Assembly: GCA_964625525.1 (NCBI GenBank)
Contig: CAZVEE010000010.1
Coordinates: 1 to 64,000, forward strand
DNA: 64,000 nt
Direction of reading: 5' to 3'
DNA from: CAZVEE01 sp964625525
Lineage (GTDB): Bacteria; Pseudomonadota; Alphaproteobacteria; JAJFIK01
A program made the position numbers and the translations under genes. The notes under the pieces were generated by a model that saw only the letters and a list, made by a program, of their open reading frames with translations, searched no databases and was not told the origin of the DNA. Below are positions 54,788-64,000 of the stretch, piece by piece (position 1 is the stretch's first letter; every line of letters begins with the position of its first letter).

Positions 54788-55503
54788 CCCAGCCGCGCCG
54801 TAGTCTGATTATGGGAGATCCGATCTCCACCCACCCCACGCGCGGAGCCTGGATCATCGGCGGCGCGGTGGCTTTGCTCGTCCATGGGGTCGCGGCCCTT
54901 CCCTTCTTAGAAGAGCCGGCGCCGCCCATTATTGGTGTCGGTCCAGGCGACCAGGGTGGAATCGGCATCATGCTGGATGAGCTGCCGCCGCCCTTGCCGC
55001 CGCAGCCCGAGCCTGAGCCCGAACCGGAAGAGCCGGAGCCCGAGCCGGAGCCGGAAGAAGAGGTGATTGAGGAGAAATCGCCCGAGGCCCCGCCACCTGA
55101 AGCCCCGCCGGAGCCGCGCGAAGAACCCCGTGCGCCTCAGCCCCAGCCTCAGCCCGAGCCGCGTGACATTTGGACCGGCGGCGGCGGTGACCTGACGCTT
55201 GAGGACTATCTGAGTCTTGAAGACTGGCTACGCCAGGCTCAGGCCCAGGTGCGTGGCGAGCTGCGCTATCCCATGGATGCGCGCCGGCGGGAAATCGAGG
55301 GCATGGCCACAGTCGTTATCACGGTGGACCGGCGCGGCCGCGTTCGCGATTGGGAATTCATCGATCCCACGGGCCAGCCCATTCTGGATGCGGAGATTTC
55401 CCGCGCCATGCGGCGCCTGCGCCGGCTGCCGCCTATTCCAGGCTCCATCAGTCACGATCGTCTGCGCTTCATCGTGCCGATCCGCTTCCAGATCGTGTAC
55501 TGA
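54784..55503 (+). CDS. tonB: TonB energy-transducing protein
   Basis: 239 residues. A single N-terminal TM (about 23-41) is followed by a Pro/Glu-rich spanner (PEPEPEPEEPEPEPEPEEE) and a C-terminal TonB domain (LRYPMDARRREIEGMATVVI, then PTGQPILDAEISRAM). It carries proton-motive energy across the periplasm to TonB-dependent receptors, two of which lie in this window (39615 and 56063). Last gene of the operon. Confidence 0.93.
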   Translation: MTQPRRSLIMGDPISTHPTRGAWIIGGAVALLVHGVAALPFLEEPAPPIIGVGPGDQGGIGIMLDELPPPLPPQPEPEPEPEEPEPEPEPEEEVIEEKSPEAPPPEAPPEPREEPRAPQPQPQPEPRDIWTGGGGDLTLEDYLSLEDWLRQAQAQVRGELRYPMDARRREIEGMATVVITVDRRGRVRDWEFIDPTGQPILDAEISRAMRRLRRLPPIPGSISHDRLRFIVPIRFQIVY

Positions 55504-56062
55504 CCTGCGGTTCTTGAGCCTTCCGTAGAATAGAAATCAGATCAACTGTATAGTCAGCGCCCGTTTCTCTGAGTACATGAAGAATACAGAGGCGCTTGAG
55601 TGTTTATATTGAGAGCGTGGTGGAGCCGTGCCGCCGTGTTAAGCCGGTCGCACTCGGGGTTTTCACACCATGGAACGCTACCGTGCCCCGTGTGCCTGGC
55701 CTCATTTGACTGCCGCTGATCTCTTGCTCGGCAGCGTTTCTAGGAGCGAAATCCAGTGATCAGCGGATCTGCATTATCGCTTTTCCCAACATGATGCCAA
55801 TTTGCAACACTAATGACTAACCATATGATTTTAAACGTGAAATATCCCTAAGGCGTTTGGGATTCCGGCTGTCATTTTGTCAGCCGCAGCCCACGCGGTC
55901 GAATCGCGCCTTCACGAACATGTCACGTCTGGGGTACCCCTCGACCAGCAGGTGTTGGGGGCCGCGCGCGATTTTCCGCTGTTCAGTACCAAAGCAGTGT
56001 CCCCACCGCATCGCAGCTGGCCGCATGGGCGCCGCTGCTTCCGATCACAAATGGGGAGTTTC
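55504..56062. promoter_or_regulatory. 559-base gap with a candidate promoter and a structured leader
   Basis: A sigma-70-like promoter is visible: TTGCAA (55802-55807), 16-base spacer, TATGAT (55824-55829). A leader of about 225 bases would follow, with CGGCTG/CAGCCG (55866-55886) as a hairpin. CTGCCG/CGGCAG (55710-55734) is a second inverted repeat, farther upstream. No small protein or known riboswitch was recognised. It precedes the second TonB-dependent receptor. Confidence 0.45.
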
Positions 56063-58591
56063 ATGACCAGATTTTTGAGCAGCGTGTCCGTCTTGGCGTT
56101 GGCCGCGACTGTCACGACGACCGCGTTCGCGCAGGACGACGCGCCGCAGCGTGAGCGCGGCATCGAAACCATCACCGTGACCGCCACGAAGCGGGAAAGC
56201 GACGCCCAGGACATTCCCGTGGCGGTTCAGGCGATCGACAGCACGGCCATCGACGATCTCGGAATCGGTAATTTTGATGATTACGTGCGCAACTTGCCGA
56301 GCGTGACATTCGGCGGGCGCGGCCCCGGTCAGTCCGTGCCGTATATTCGTGGCCTCGCGGTTCAGCCCATCACGGTGCTTATCTCTGGCGCGCAAGGCAC
56401 GCAGCCCAATGTGGCGCTGTACCTTGATGAACAGCCCGTCACGGCCCCGGGCCGGAACCTGGATGTATACGCGGCCGACCTGGAGCGCATCGAAGTGCTG
56501 CCCGGGCCGCAGGGCACCCTGTTCGGCGCCAGCTCTCAGGCGGGCACGATCCGTCTGATCACGAACAAGCCGCAAGTTGATGGGTTCTCCGCCGGCGTGG
56601 ACGCTTCGGTCGGTTTCACCAAGGACGGCGAGATTTCCAACGGCGTTGAAGCCTATATCAATGTGCCGGTCATCGAAGACCGGCTGGCGGTGCGGGGCGT
56701 CTTTTACACGATCAATGAAGGTGGCTACATCGACAATGTGGCTGGTGAGTTTTCCGTGGACCCGGCGGTGAACCCGCTGTCCCAGGCGACGCCCGATGCC
56801 ATCAGCTATCAGAACGCGAACAATGCGGATCTGGCGGAAGAAGACTTCAACGATTCTTCCTACGAAGGCTTCCGGCTCAGCGCCCTTTATCTGATCAATG
56901 ACGATTGGGACCTTCTGGTGCAGCACACGCGCCAGAAACTCACCGCCGACGGCGTGTTCGATTTCGATCCGGAAGTGGGCGACCTGGAAGTGACCCGTTT
57001 CTTCCCGGATGAACTGGATGACAAGTTCAATCAGACGAGTTGGACCCTGCAGGGGCGTTTGGCCATGCTGGACCTGGTCTATACCGGGTCTTATCTGGAC
57101 CGGGAAGTGAACCAGTCCGTGGATTACACCGGCTATAATAACTCCGGCGCGTTCGTGAGCTATTATACGTGTACGTATACAAGTACATTCGCCGGCGCCG
57201 AAGCCGATGCGGTGCAAGCGGCTTTCATCACGCCGGAAGGCCGGCGCTGCCTGGACCCGACCAAGGGTGCCAAGATCTTCCAGGAGCAAACGCGGCATAC
57301 GCATGAGTTCCGGGTGAGCACACCGAGTGAATGGCGGGTGCGCGCCACCGCCGGGGTCTTCTACGATGACTTCAAAATCGAGACCCAGGATGACTTCTTC
57401 TACGAGGCGACGGCACAACTCGGTTTTGCCCGCAACGCGCCCATCGCGGCGGCGGACAATATCAACAACAGCGCCCGGCCGGCCGGCGTTGCGTTCTTCA
57501 ATGATATTACGCGCACCGATGAACAGCTTGCGTTCTTTGGTGAGGCCGAATTCGATATCATCCCGAATCTGCTGACGATCATTGGCGGTTTCCGGTACTA
57601 CGATATCGAATCTGATTTCACCGGCTCGTCGAACTTCGCGAACGGTATCTTCACCACACCGACAATCGCACTTGATGATATCGACGCCGGCCGGGATTAC
57701 GATGCGGCGGGCAGTGGCGGCGATCCCAACGCGGCCCCCGTGGCCGGGGCGCCGGACCCCAGCGTGGAGGGGCACTCGGATGAGCCCCTGGAGATCAGTG
57801 ACACAATCTTCAAGGCAAGCCTAAGCTATACGCCGACGGATAATACACTGTTCTACTTCACCTGGTCCGAAGGCTTCCGCCCGGGCGGTTTTAACCGTGG
57901 CGGTGGCGTGTTCTCTCGCGATCCGGACTTCCCGACCGTGCAGGTGACTTTTGACACCGATGAAGTGACCAATTGGGAACTGGGTTGGAAAACCCTGTTC
58001 TTCGACAACACTCTTCAGTTCAATGGCGCGGCTTACTTCATCGAATGGGAGAACATGCAGGTTTCCCGTTTCGACCCGCTGAACGTCTCGATCCTGACCT
58101 TTATTGAGAATGCGGCGAATTCGGAAATTCTCGGTGTGGAAGGGGATGTGACCTGGGCGGCCACCGATGAGGTGACGCTGTTCGGCGCCTTCTCGTTTAA
58201 CGATACTGAGCTGACGGAAGTGTTCGGCCAGGCGGTGGAGTTGGCTCCTGTGGGCAGTGAGTTGCCTTTGGTGCCCACGTGGCAGGCGGTTGCGCGCGCG
58301 CGGTATGATACGACGTATGGTGACTATGATCTCTATGCCCAGGGCGCTATTCAGTATGCGGGCGAAGCCTTCAGCTCGCTCGTCGCGGATGTGCGGGAGC
58401 AGCAGGACAGCTACATCACGCTCGATGCCTCATTCGGGGTGGCGCGGGATAATTGGCGCGTTGGGCTGTTCTTTGAAAACCTGACGGATGAGCGCGCGGA
58501 ACTGTTCATCAATGAACAAGATGATATCCGCCGTATCACCACCAACCGTCCGCGCACGGTGACGTTGAACGTTTCGGTGGACTTTAACTGA
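56063..58591 (+). CDS. TonB-dependent outer membrane receptor
   Basis: 842 residues from ATG 56063 (GGGAG upstream); a longer frame upstream looks like leader sequence. The signal peptide ends near AFAQ, followed by a TonB-box-like ETITVTATKR (35-44). The plug has LERIEVLPGPQGTLFGASSQ. The barrel contains NTLFYFTWSEGFRPGGFNRG and ends in VTLNVSVDFN, whose last residue is Asn rather than the usual Phe; the preceding Phe is penultimate. The ligand is unknown. The exbBD-tonB operon is directly upstream, so the two are probably regulated together. Confidence 0.92.
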   Translation: MTRFLSSVSVLALAATVTTTAFAQDDAPQRERGIETITVTATKRESDAQDIPVAVQAIDSTAIDDLGIGNFDDYVRNLPSVTFGGRGPGQSVPYIRGLAVQPITVLISGAQGTQPNVALYLDEQPVTAPGRNLDVYAADLERIEVLPGPQGTLFGASSQAGTIRLITNKPQVDGFSAGVDASVGFTKDGEISNGVEAYINVPVIEDRLAVRGVFYTINEGGYIDNVAGEFSVDPAVNPLSQATPDAISYQNANNADLAEEDFNDSSYEGFRLSALYLINDDWDLLVQHTRQKLTADGVFDFDPEVGDLEVTRFFPDELDDKFNQTSWTLQGRLAMLDLVYTGSYLDREVNQSVDYTGYNNSGAFVSYYTCTYTSTFAGAEADAVQAAFITPEGRRCLDPTKGAKIFQEQTRHTHEFRVSTPSEWRVRATAGVFYDDFKIETQDDFFYEATAQLGFARNAPIAAADNINNSARPAGVAFFNDITRTDEQLAFFGEAEFDIIPNLLTIIGGFRYYDIESDFTGSSNFANGIFTTPTIALDDIDAGRDYDAAGSGGDPNAAPVAGAPDPSVEGHSDEPLEISDTIFKASLSYTPTDNTLFYFTWSEGFRPGGFNRGGGVFSRDPDFPTVQVTFDTDEVTNWELGWKTLFFDNTLQFNGAAYFIEWENMQVSRFDPLNVSILTFIENAANSEILGVEGDVTWAATDEVTLFGAFSFNDTELTEVFGQAVELAPVGSELPLVPTWQAVARARYDTTYGDYDLYAQGAIQYAGEAFSSLVADVREQQDSYITLDASFGVARDNWRVGLFFENLTDERAELFINEQDDIRRITTNRPRTVTLNVSVDFN

Positions 58592-58620
58592 CGCGATTAC
58601 CCACTTTTGCTAGACTGCAC

Positions 58621-58659
58621 GCCGCGGGGGGATCACCACAGCCCACCCGCGGCTTTTTT
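58621..58659 (+). terminator. Rho-independent terminator after the second receptor
   Basis: GCCGCGGG and CCCGCGGC (58621-58628 and 58646-58653) form an 8-bp stem with a 17-base loop, then TTTTTT. It lies 30 bases after the receptor stop and shows that the ATG at 58660 is not a good start for the next gene. Confidence 0.88.
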
Positions 58660-58677
58660 ATGAGGCAGGAGCACCGT

Positions 58678-60657
58678 GTGACAGACGCCCCAGATCCCCT
58701 CAGCGCGGCGCGGGCCCTTTTGCAACGCGGCCAGTTCACAGACGCCGCGACGCAGGCCAAAGCGCTGCTCGCGGATGATCCAGAGCATCTGGACGGCCTT
58801 TATTTATTGGCGGTCAGTGCCCGCTACGGCCAGGATCACGACGGCGCGCAAGCCGCGCTCGACCAGCTCACACGCACGCATCCCGCTTATGCGCGCGGCC
58901 ACCAAGAGCAAGGCCACTTGGCCGCCGAGCGGGGCGCGCGCGCCGCCGCTTTGACAGCCTATGAACGGGCGGTGGCTCTGAACCCGGCGCTCACGGCCAG
59001 TTGGACTGCTCTCGCTCGTCTTTATACAGAGCAAGGAGACGCCGTCCAGGCCCGGCGGGCCGAGGCGCAAGCGGCGCGGCTTGCGGCGTTGCCGCCGGAA
59101 CTCGTTTCCGTGACGAGCTTTCTGCATGAAGGCCGGCTGTTGAAGGCCGAGCAGCTCTGCCGAGCATATCTCAAGCGCCAGCCCCAGGACGGCGAGGCCA
59201 TGCGGCTCTTGGCGCGGCTCGGTGTGCAGTTGCATGTACTTGATGATGCGGAGTTTCTGCTGGAAAGCTGCCTGGCGTTTCAGCCAGACAATGTGCTTGC
59301 GCGCATCGATTACGTGGATGTATTGCAACGGCGCCAGAAATTTGGCCAAGCGTTGGATCAGGTCGATCACCTCCTGGCCCGCGATCCCGACAATCCGGCA
59401 TTTCAGACCTTGCGCGCCAATGCCTGCATGGCGGTCGGTGACTATGACGCGGCATTGAACTTGTTTGATGGTGTGCTGACGAAGGCGACGGATCCCGCGC
59501 CGTTGCACTTGTCGCGCGGTCACGCGCTGAAAACCGTGGGGCGGCGGGAGGAGGCGGTCGCCGCTTACCGCGCCGCTTATCAGACGCGCCCAGATTTTGG
59601 GGACGCGTTCTGGAGCCTGGCCAATCTGAAAACTTATCAGTTCACGGATGCGGAACTAACTCAGATGCGCGACCAGGTGGAGGCGCCGGAAACAGCGCTC
59701 GCGGATCGTTATCATCTGTGTTTTGCCCTGGGCAAAGCTTATGAGGATCGCGGGGCCTATGATCCGGCCTTTGCCTATTACGCCAATGGCAATGCCCTGA
59801 AGAAAACGGAACTGCGCTACAGTGCCGATCGTATGGACGCGGAACTCGCGCGCCAGGCGGACGTCTGTACCAAGACCCTGTTTGAAGCCCGCAAAGGGCA
59901 GGGGCATGACGCGCCGGATCCCATTTTTATCGTCGGTTTGCCGCGCGCGGGCTCCACGCTGGTGGAACAGATCCTGGCGTCCCACTCTGAGGTGGACGGA
60001 ACACTGGAACTCCCGAACATTCTAGCCACGGCCCATCGCCTGAACGGCCGGCGGATGGTGACGGATGAAGCCCTGTACCCGCGGAACCTTCATGATCTGC
60101 CAGCAGAGGACCTGGCGCGCCTCGGCGCGGCTTACATTGAGGACACGCGGTTGCACCGGAAAGGGGCCCCCTTCTTCACTGACAAGATGCCCAACAATTT
60201 CCGCCATATCGGGCTTATTCACCTGATCCTGCCCAATGCCAAAATCATCGATGCCCGGCGCGCGCCCATGGCGTGCTGCTTCAGCGGCTTTAAACAGTTG
60301 TTTGCGGAGGGCCAGGAATTCACTTATGGCCTTGACGATGTCGGACGATATTATCGCGGCTATGTGGATCTGATGGATCATTGGGACCGGGTGCTGCCGG
60401 GCAAGGTGCTGCGCGTTCAGTACGAGGACACGGTCGCTGATCTGGAAACCCAAGTGCGCCGGATCCTGGCGTTTTGTGGCCTGGCGTTCGAGCCCGCCTG
60501 TCTCGATTTTCACAAAACGGAACGGTCCGTGCGCACCGCAAGTTCTGAACAGGTGCGCCAGCCCATCTATGACGCCGGCCTTGACCAGTGGCGCTGTTTC
60601 GAGCGGCATCTGGCGCCATTGCGCGCCGCGTTAGGTCCGGATCTCGCGGAACAGTAA
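58678..60657 (+). CDS. TPR-repeat sulfotransferase
   Basis: 659 residues, starting at GTG 58678 (AGGCAGGAG upstream); the in-frame ATG at 58660 sits just after a terminator and lacks a ribosome site. The N-terminal half (about 1-390) is a TPR superhelix (HLDGLYLLAVSARY, GHLAAERGARAAALTAYERA and others). The C-terminal half is a sulfotransferase with the PAPS phosphate loop VGLPRAGSTLVEQIL (GLPRAGST 420-427) and TDKMPNNFRHIGLI. It would move a sulfo group from PAPS onto a carbohydrate, lipid or protein; the acceptor is unknown. Confidence 0.9.
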   Translation: MTDAPDPLSAARALLQRGQFTDAATQAKALLADDPEHLDGLYLLAVSARYGQDHDGAQAALDQLTRTHPAYARGHQEQGHLAAERGARAAALTAYERAVALNPALTASWTALARLYTEQGDAVQARRAEAQAARLAALPPELVSVTSFLHEGRLLKAEQLCRAYLKRQPQDGEAMRLLARLGVQLHVLDDAEFLLESCLAFQPDNVLARIDYVDVLQRRQKFGQALDQVDHLLARDPDNPAFQTLRANACMAVGDYDAALNLFDGVLTKATDPAPLHLSRGHALKTVGRREEAVAAYRAAYQTRPDFGDAFWSLANLKTYQFTDAELTQMRDQVEAPETALADRYHLCFALGKAYEDRGAYDPAFAYYANGNALKKTELRYSADRMDAELARQADVCTKTLFEARKGQGHDAPDPIFIVGLPRAGSTLVEQILASHSEVDGTLELPNILATAHRLNGRRMVTDEALYPRNLHDLPAEDLARLGAAYIEDTRLHRKGAPFFTDKMPNNFRHIGLIHLILPNAKIIDARRAPMACCFSGFKQLFAEGQEFTYGLDDVGRYYRGYVDLMDHWDRVLPGKVLRVQYEDTVADLETQVRRILAFCGLAFEPACLDFHKTERSVRTASSEQVRQPIYDAGLDQWRCFERHLAPLRAALGPDLAEQ

Positions 60658-60751
60658 TGGCGGGTTCACAATACCGTGACCGCCCATCGACTTTAGACAC
60701 TCGCACCGTCCGTGCCGTATATCCCCGAACACTGATGCACCGGGGGTGTTT

Positions 60752-61968
60752 ATGCTGCGCCGCGCAATGAACGGTTGGTCGGGTCTGCTGGCCATGGCTT
60801 TGGGGTGGGGGCTCATGGCGCCACCGGCGGCGGCAGACCCCAGCTTTGAGCTGGCTGGTGTGGAACTCCGACCCATTCTGGATTTGCGCTTGCGCTATGA
60901 ACATGTGGATCAGGAAGGCGCCTTCGCTGACAACGCGGATGGGTTGACCTTACGCGGCCGTGCCGGTGTCGAGGCGGTCACCCGCTACGATCTGACTTTG
61001 CTGGTGGAGTTGGAAGGGGTCACGGACGTGGCGTTCGATGATTTCAACAGCACCACCAACAATCGGCGCGAGTTTCCTGTCATTGCTGATCCGGACGGGA
61101 TCGAATTGAATCGGGCCCAGATCACTTTCACCGGCCTGCCCAAGACTGACATCATTGTGGGCCGTCAGCGCATCATTCTTAACAATGCGCGCTTTGTGGG
61201 CAATGTAGGCTTCCGTCAGAACGAGCAGACTTTCGATGCGGTGCGCATTCGCAATTCCGCCGTCGGGCCGTTGCGTGTGCAATATGTGTTCATCGATCAA
61301 GTGCAACGCATCTTCGGCAATCGCAGTCCCATGGGACAGTTCGAAAGCGCCACTCATGTGGGCCAGGTGGACTACAATCCCCATGCGGATCACATCCTAT
61401 CGGCCTATGTGCTGTACACGGATCTGGATGAAGCGCCGCTCGCCTCCGCCCGGACGATCGGTGTGCGTGCTCAAGGCGCGTTCCGCTTGCCGCAGGATCT
61501 GAAGCTGCCCTATGAGGCAGAATATGCCTATCAGACAGGATATGGCCGCAATCCGCTGGATCCGGAGCTGAGTTATCTGCACTTGGCCGGTGGTTTGGAT
61601 GCGGGCGGTGCTGGGCGGGGATGGCACGGTGGGCTTCTCCACACCCTTGGCGACCTTGCATAAGTTTCAAGGCTTCGCTGATGCCTTTTTTGGTCACCCC
61701 TGTCGACGGGATCGAAGATCTCTACGTCAAAGCGGGTCTGCGTTGGCCGGAGCCGCCCTTGGGCCAGTCCGCGACGGCGACCCTCATTTATCATGAGTTT
61801 GAGACGGAAGAAGGCGGGCGTGACCTGGGCACTGAACTGGACGCCATCTTGACCGTTAAGATGGATGGAAACTGGTCCGCTGCCGCGGCGGCTGCCTTCT
61901 TTGATGGCGATACGGACGGCCCTGCGGACCGCACGAAGGTTTGGGGCACGCTTCAATATCGATACTGA
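60752..61968 (+). pseudogene. Outer-membrane porin-like (alginate-export family type) gene with two apparent frameshifts
   Basis: The frame from ATG 60752 stops at 61663, but the family-like sequence continues in two other frames: TPLATLHKFQGFADAFF in the next frame and VTPVDGIEDLYVKAGLRW in the third, ending at 61968. One extra G near 61608 (GGCGGTGCTG) and one extra T in the T6 run at about 61686-61691 would restore a single product reading FADAFLVTPVDG. The N-terminus has a signal peptide (LRRAMNGW to APPAAA). It could be a true pseudogene or two homopolymer sequencing errors. It converges with the anti-sigma gene. Confidence 0.72.
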
Positions 61969-62841
61969 TCACGAGAAGCGCGGCGCGAGCACGTCGGCAA
62001 GACCCTGTACGCTGTCTTCGGGCGCATCGCCAATGACGATATAGCCAAACCGGTCCGCGTCCCAGCCCACAAGCTGCAAGCCATCAAGCTGACCGGGCGC
62101 CGGTGGTTTGGTCTCTCCCGCTTCCGTATTCCGGATGATGCAAAAGAGAACCGGCCGTCCCGCATCATCCCGATAGACCAGCTGCGCCAACGGCTTGCCA
62201 TTGAAAGACAGCATTTGTGCCCGGACGAGGTCAAAGCCGGGAACGAGAACGTCTTCCTCGTTCAGAGCAAGGCCGGTCTCCGTGCGAACCACGTCCAGCT
62301 CTGCATTCAATTGGGCCGCGCTCAGTGGCGCTCCGGAAAAACTGGATGGCGTGTAAAGCGCGGCGTAATCTGCCACCGTCTTCTTCCACCCGCGTTTTGG
62401 AGCTGGTGCCGGTTCAGTCGGGGCCTGCGGAGGCGCCATGCCGGCGCCATCTTGTGCTGTTTGCTCCTGGCTCGGACGAGACAGAACCGCATCGATAAAG
62501 ACACCGCCGGCGAAGGCGATGACGATACTCGCCGCGAGCAACCACCATTCCGGTGTGCGGGTGGTGGGACGATTGACCATGCGCGGACGCGAAACTTCGT
62601 CCATCGCCTGCTCCAGCGTGCGTTCGAGCGCGGCGCGTGGTGGGGTCAGCGCGGCAAGATGTGCGGCTGCTCCTTCCAGCACGGCCACGCCCGAATCCAA
62701 ATGGGCGAGCCGGTCCATGAGCCTGTCATCATCCTCAAGAGCTGCATCGATGGCCGCACGCGTCTGCGCATCCAGCCGATCTTCAAGATAGGCCTGAAGT
62801 TCTTCGTCTGTAAACAGACTGTATGTCGCATCGCGTGTCAT
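61969..62841 (-). CDS. Transmembrane anti-sigma factor
   Basis: 290 residues, overlapping the ECF sigma gene by four bases (ATGA). The N-terminal 90 residues are helical and cytosolic (SLFTDEELQAYLEDRLDAQT, typical of anti-sigma N-domains, without a ZAS HxxxCxxC zinc motif), a single TM lies at about 100-122 (LLAASIVIAFAGGVFIDAV), and the rest is periplasmic. It probably holds the ECF sigma factor at the membrane until a signal relieves it. Confidence 0.9.
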   Translation of the reverse strand: MTRDATYSLFTDEELQAYLEDRLDAQTRAAIDAALEDDDRLMDRLAHLDSGVAVLEGAAAHLAALTPPRAALERTLEQAMDEVSRPRMVNRPTTRTPEWWLLAASIVIAFAGGVFIDAVLSRPSQEQTAQDGAGMAPPQAPTEPAPAPKRGWKKTVADYAALYTPSSFSGAPLSAAQLNAELDVVRTETGLALNEEDVLVPGFDLVRAQMLSFNGKPLAQLVYRDDAGRPVLFCIIRNTEAGETKPPAPGQLDGLQLVGWDADRFGYIVIGDAPEDSVQGLADVLAPRFS

Positions 62842-63371
62842 GACCTATGCCCCCCGTCCGGAGTGGAGGCTTCACTGTTCAGTCGTCCGAGTGTTTTACG
62901 TGCCGATGCCAGCCGGCTCATCACCGTACCCACGGGTATATCAAGCGCGCTTGCCGCTTCGCGATAGGTGAGACCCTCAATGTAAACCAAGCTCACCGTT
63001 ACTCGGATGATATCAGGCAGTTTTCCTAATTCAGATAGAACTTGCTTTGCCAGAACCAGTTTTTCCGCATGCGGCCTGCTGTCCGCCACGGAAAGTGCTG
63101 CTTCGTCCAGGTCGGCGGCGGGCCGGCGGATCCGTTCGGCTCGCAGGTGATTTTTCCACTGCGACGCCAGGATAGCAAAGGCCCAACTGTGAATGCGGGA
63201 ATTGGGATCGAACTGGTCTGCCCGTTCCAGAGCCCGCACACAGGTGGCCTGTACAAGATCATCGGCCAGCGAAGGATCACCCGTCAATGAGAGCGCAAAG
63301 CGCCATAGCCGCGGGAGCAAATCCTTCAGCTTCCGTCCGACAACGTCTCTCTCTCGGCGCAATAACGACAT
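62838..63371 (-). CDS. ECF (sigma-70 family) RNA polymerase sigma factor
   Basis: 177 residues from the ATG ending at 63371. Region 2 contains LADDLVQATCVRALE and SWAFAILASQWKNHLR; region 4 is the helix-turn-helix YREAASALDIPVGTVMSRLA. It is co-translated with its anti-sigma factor. Targets are unknown; the gene is divergent from the broken RTX gene, a possible target. Confidence 0.93.
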   Translation of the reverse strand: MSLLRRERDVVGRKLKDLLPRLWRFALSLTGDPSLADDLVQATCVRALERADQFDPNSRIHSWAFAILASQWKNHLRAERIRRPAADLDEAALSVADSRPHAEKLVLAKQVLSELGKLPDIIRVTVSLVYIEGLTYREAASALDIPVGTVMSRLASARKTLGRLNSEASTPDGGHRS

Positions 63372-63536
63372 GAATGCGACTGACGAGTCCCTAGCCCAAT
63401 TCCGATATCCAATCAGGCGTCTAAAGAGTATTGCCGAATTTGGCAAGGCAAGAGCGCTGGGCCGGCTGGCTCACGCGGGCGTGATAGGTCTTTTTTCTCC
63501 AGCACCGAAAAAAAGCGCCGCTCAAGTGTTCACCTC

Positions 63537-64000
63537 ATGGCTGGGAAGCGATGGGGCGTTTTTCCGTGTCTTCCGCAAGCCCGCGAGCCGGGCGCTGGTT
63601 TCTTCGTCTATTGGAACAGCGGCCTACAGATCAATCGCCTGGTTTATTCCTCTGATCTGAGCGATCCGACAGCGGAATCTCGATTCTGGGAAATATCCGG
63701 ACGCTGACCGCCCAGGATGCCATCGACGCGCTGGCGACATTCACGGCCGAGAACTTCGCCTTTGAAGATGCGATCCTGCAAACCCAGTTCGACATTGAAG
63801 GTGAAGCGGCCGCACAGGCGGAAGGGGATGCCGGTTCCACCACGGCCTTCACCTTCACGGTCACCCGTTCCGGCGAGACCACTGGGGAGGCAACCGTTGA
63901 CTTTGCGGTGACCGGTTCCGGTGAGACGCCGGCGGATGATTTCGATGTCGATGGCGGCGCCGGTGATGACGACCTGCGGGGCGACCGGGGCGACGATCTG
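63537..64000 (+). pseudogene. Broken RTX/Calx-beta gene running off the right edge
   Basis: From about 63580 one frame reads GFFVYWNSGLQINRLVYSSD, a stretch common in RTX surface proteins, with a possible ATG at 63537. Near 63676 the frame breaks, and the continuation ILGNIRTLTAQDAIDALATF lies in another frame with no start of its own, consistent with one missing base. A shortened Calx-beta (about 63794-63940: EGDAGSTTAFTFTVTRSGET) runs straight into RTX nonapeptides (GGAGDDDLRGDRGDDL) at the edge. No intact product can be assigned. It could be a pseudogene or a sequencing error. Confidence 0.65.

Noticed and set aside
56045..57775. 576-codon minus-strand frame
   Set aside because: Antisense shadow of the second TonB-dependent receptor.
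58660..58677. ATG at 58660 as start of the TPR-sulfotransferase
   Set aside because: It sits immediately after the T-tract of a terminator and has no ribosome site; the GTG at 58678 has one.
1..64000. CRISPR arrays, tRNA, rRNA and transposase genes
   Set aside because: No regularly spaced repeats, no tRNA-like cloverleaf and no transposase or integrase motif were seen on either strand.

Overview
The window is a GC-rich (around 60-65% by eye), densely coded stretch of chromosome. It looks like an aerobic, probably aquatic Alphaproteobacterium: it has large TonB-dependent receptors with a dedicated exbB-exbD-exbD-tonB operon, an RTX-type secreted protein, many acyl-CoA, hydrolase and GST genes, a TAXI-type solute-binding protein, an ECF sigma/anti-sigma pair and a carotenoid cluster. 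No rRNA, tRNA, transposase or CRISPR array was seen. I cannot name the genus.

Layout. 1-9.9 kb: a PLP-dependent sulfur amino-acid enzyme (cut by the left edge), a crotonase, two esterase-type hydrolases, and a plus-strand run of HCCA isomerase-like gene, glpD, lipid kinase and alkyl-DHAP synthase-like flavoprotein that suggests DHAP-based (ether) lipid synthesis. 10-15.3 kb: CMD-family protein, GST, FATP-type acyl-CoA synthetase, TusA-like protein and thiolase. 15.3-21 kb: a hybrid histidine kinase and a 1083-residue DUF4347/cadherin-like/Calx-beta/RTX protein. 21-31.5 kb: lipoproteins, Nudix hydrolase, NlpC/P60 peptidase, leucyl aminopeptidase, GST, GNAT-like protein, hydrolase, and TAXI solute-binding protein. 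31.47-31.79 kb: a gene-free stretch with an unusual chain of strong stem-loops.

32.5-39.4 kb: carotenoid genes. crtY-crtB run rightward; crtE runs leftward, overlapping an ABC-2 type exporter (ATPase and permease); crtI is divergent from crtE. Together CrtE, CrtB, CrtI and CrtY suffice for beta-carotene, and the exporter appears co-translated with crtE. A TonB-dependent receptor follows crtI.

42.2-46.9 kb: the most interesting part. A 1054-residue TIR - STAND NTPase - FGE/SUMF1-like protein is divergent from a 386-residue four-TM protein resembling two SLATT-type units. The pair is bracketed by 26-bp near-identical repeats (24/26), which suggests a defence or conflict cassette.

46.9-64 kb: an acyl-CoA synthetase/GNAT fusion, a P2-type cation ATPase, the TonB energising operon followed by a second TonB-dependent receptor with a long structured leader, a TPR-sulfotransferase, a porin-like gene with two apparent single-base frameshifts, an anti-sigma/ECF sigma pair, and a broken RTX/Calx-beta gene running off the right edge.

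All functional names come from reading motifs and from recalled family knowledge. No database search was run.
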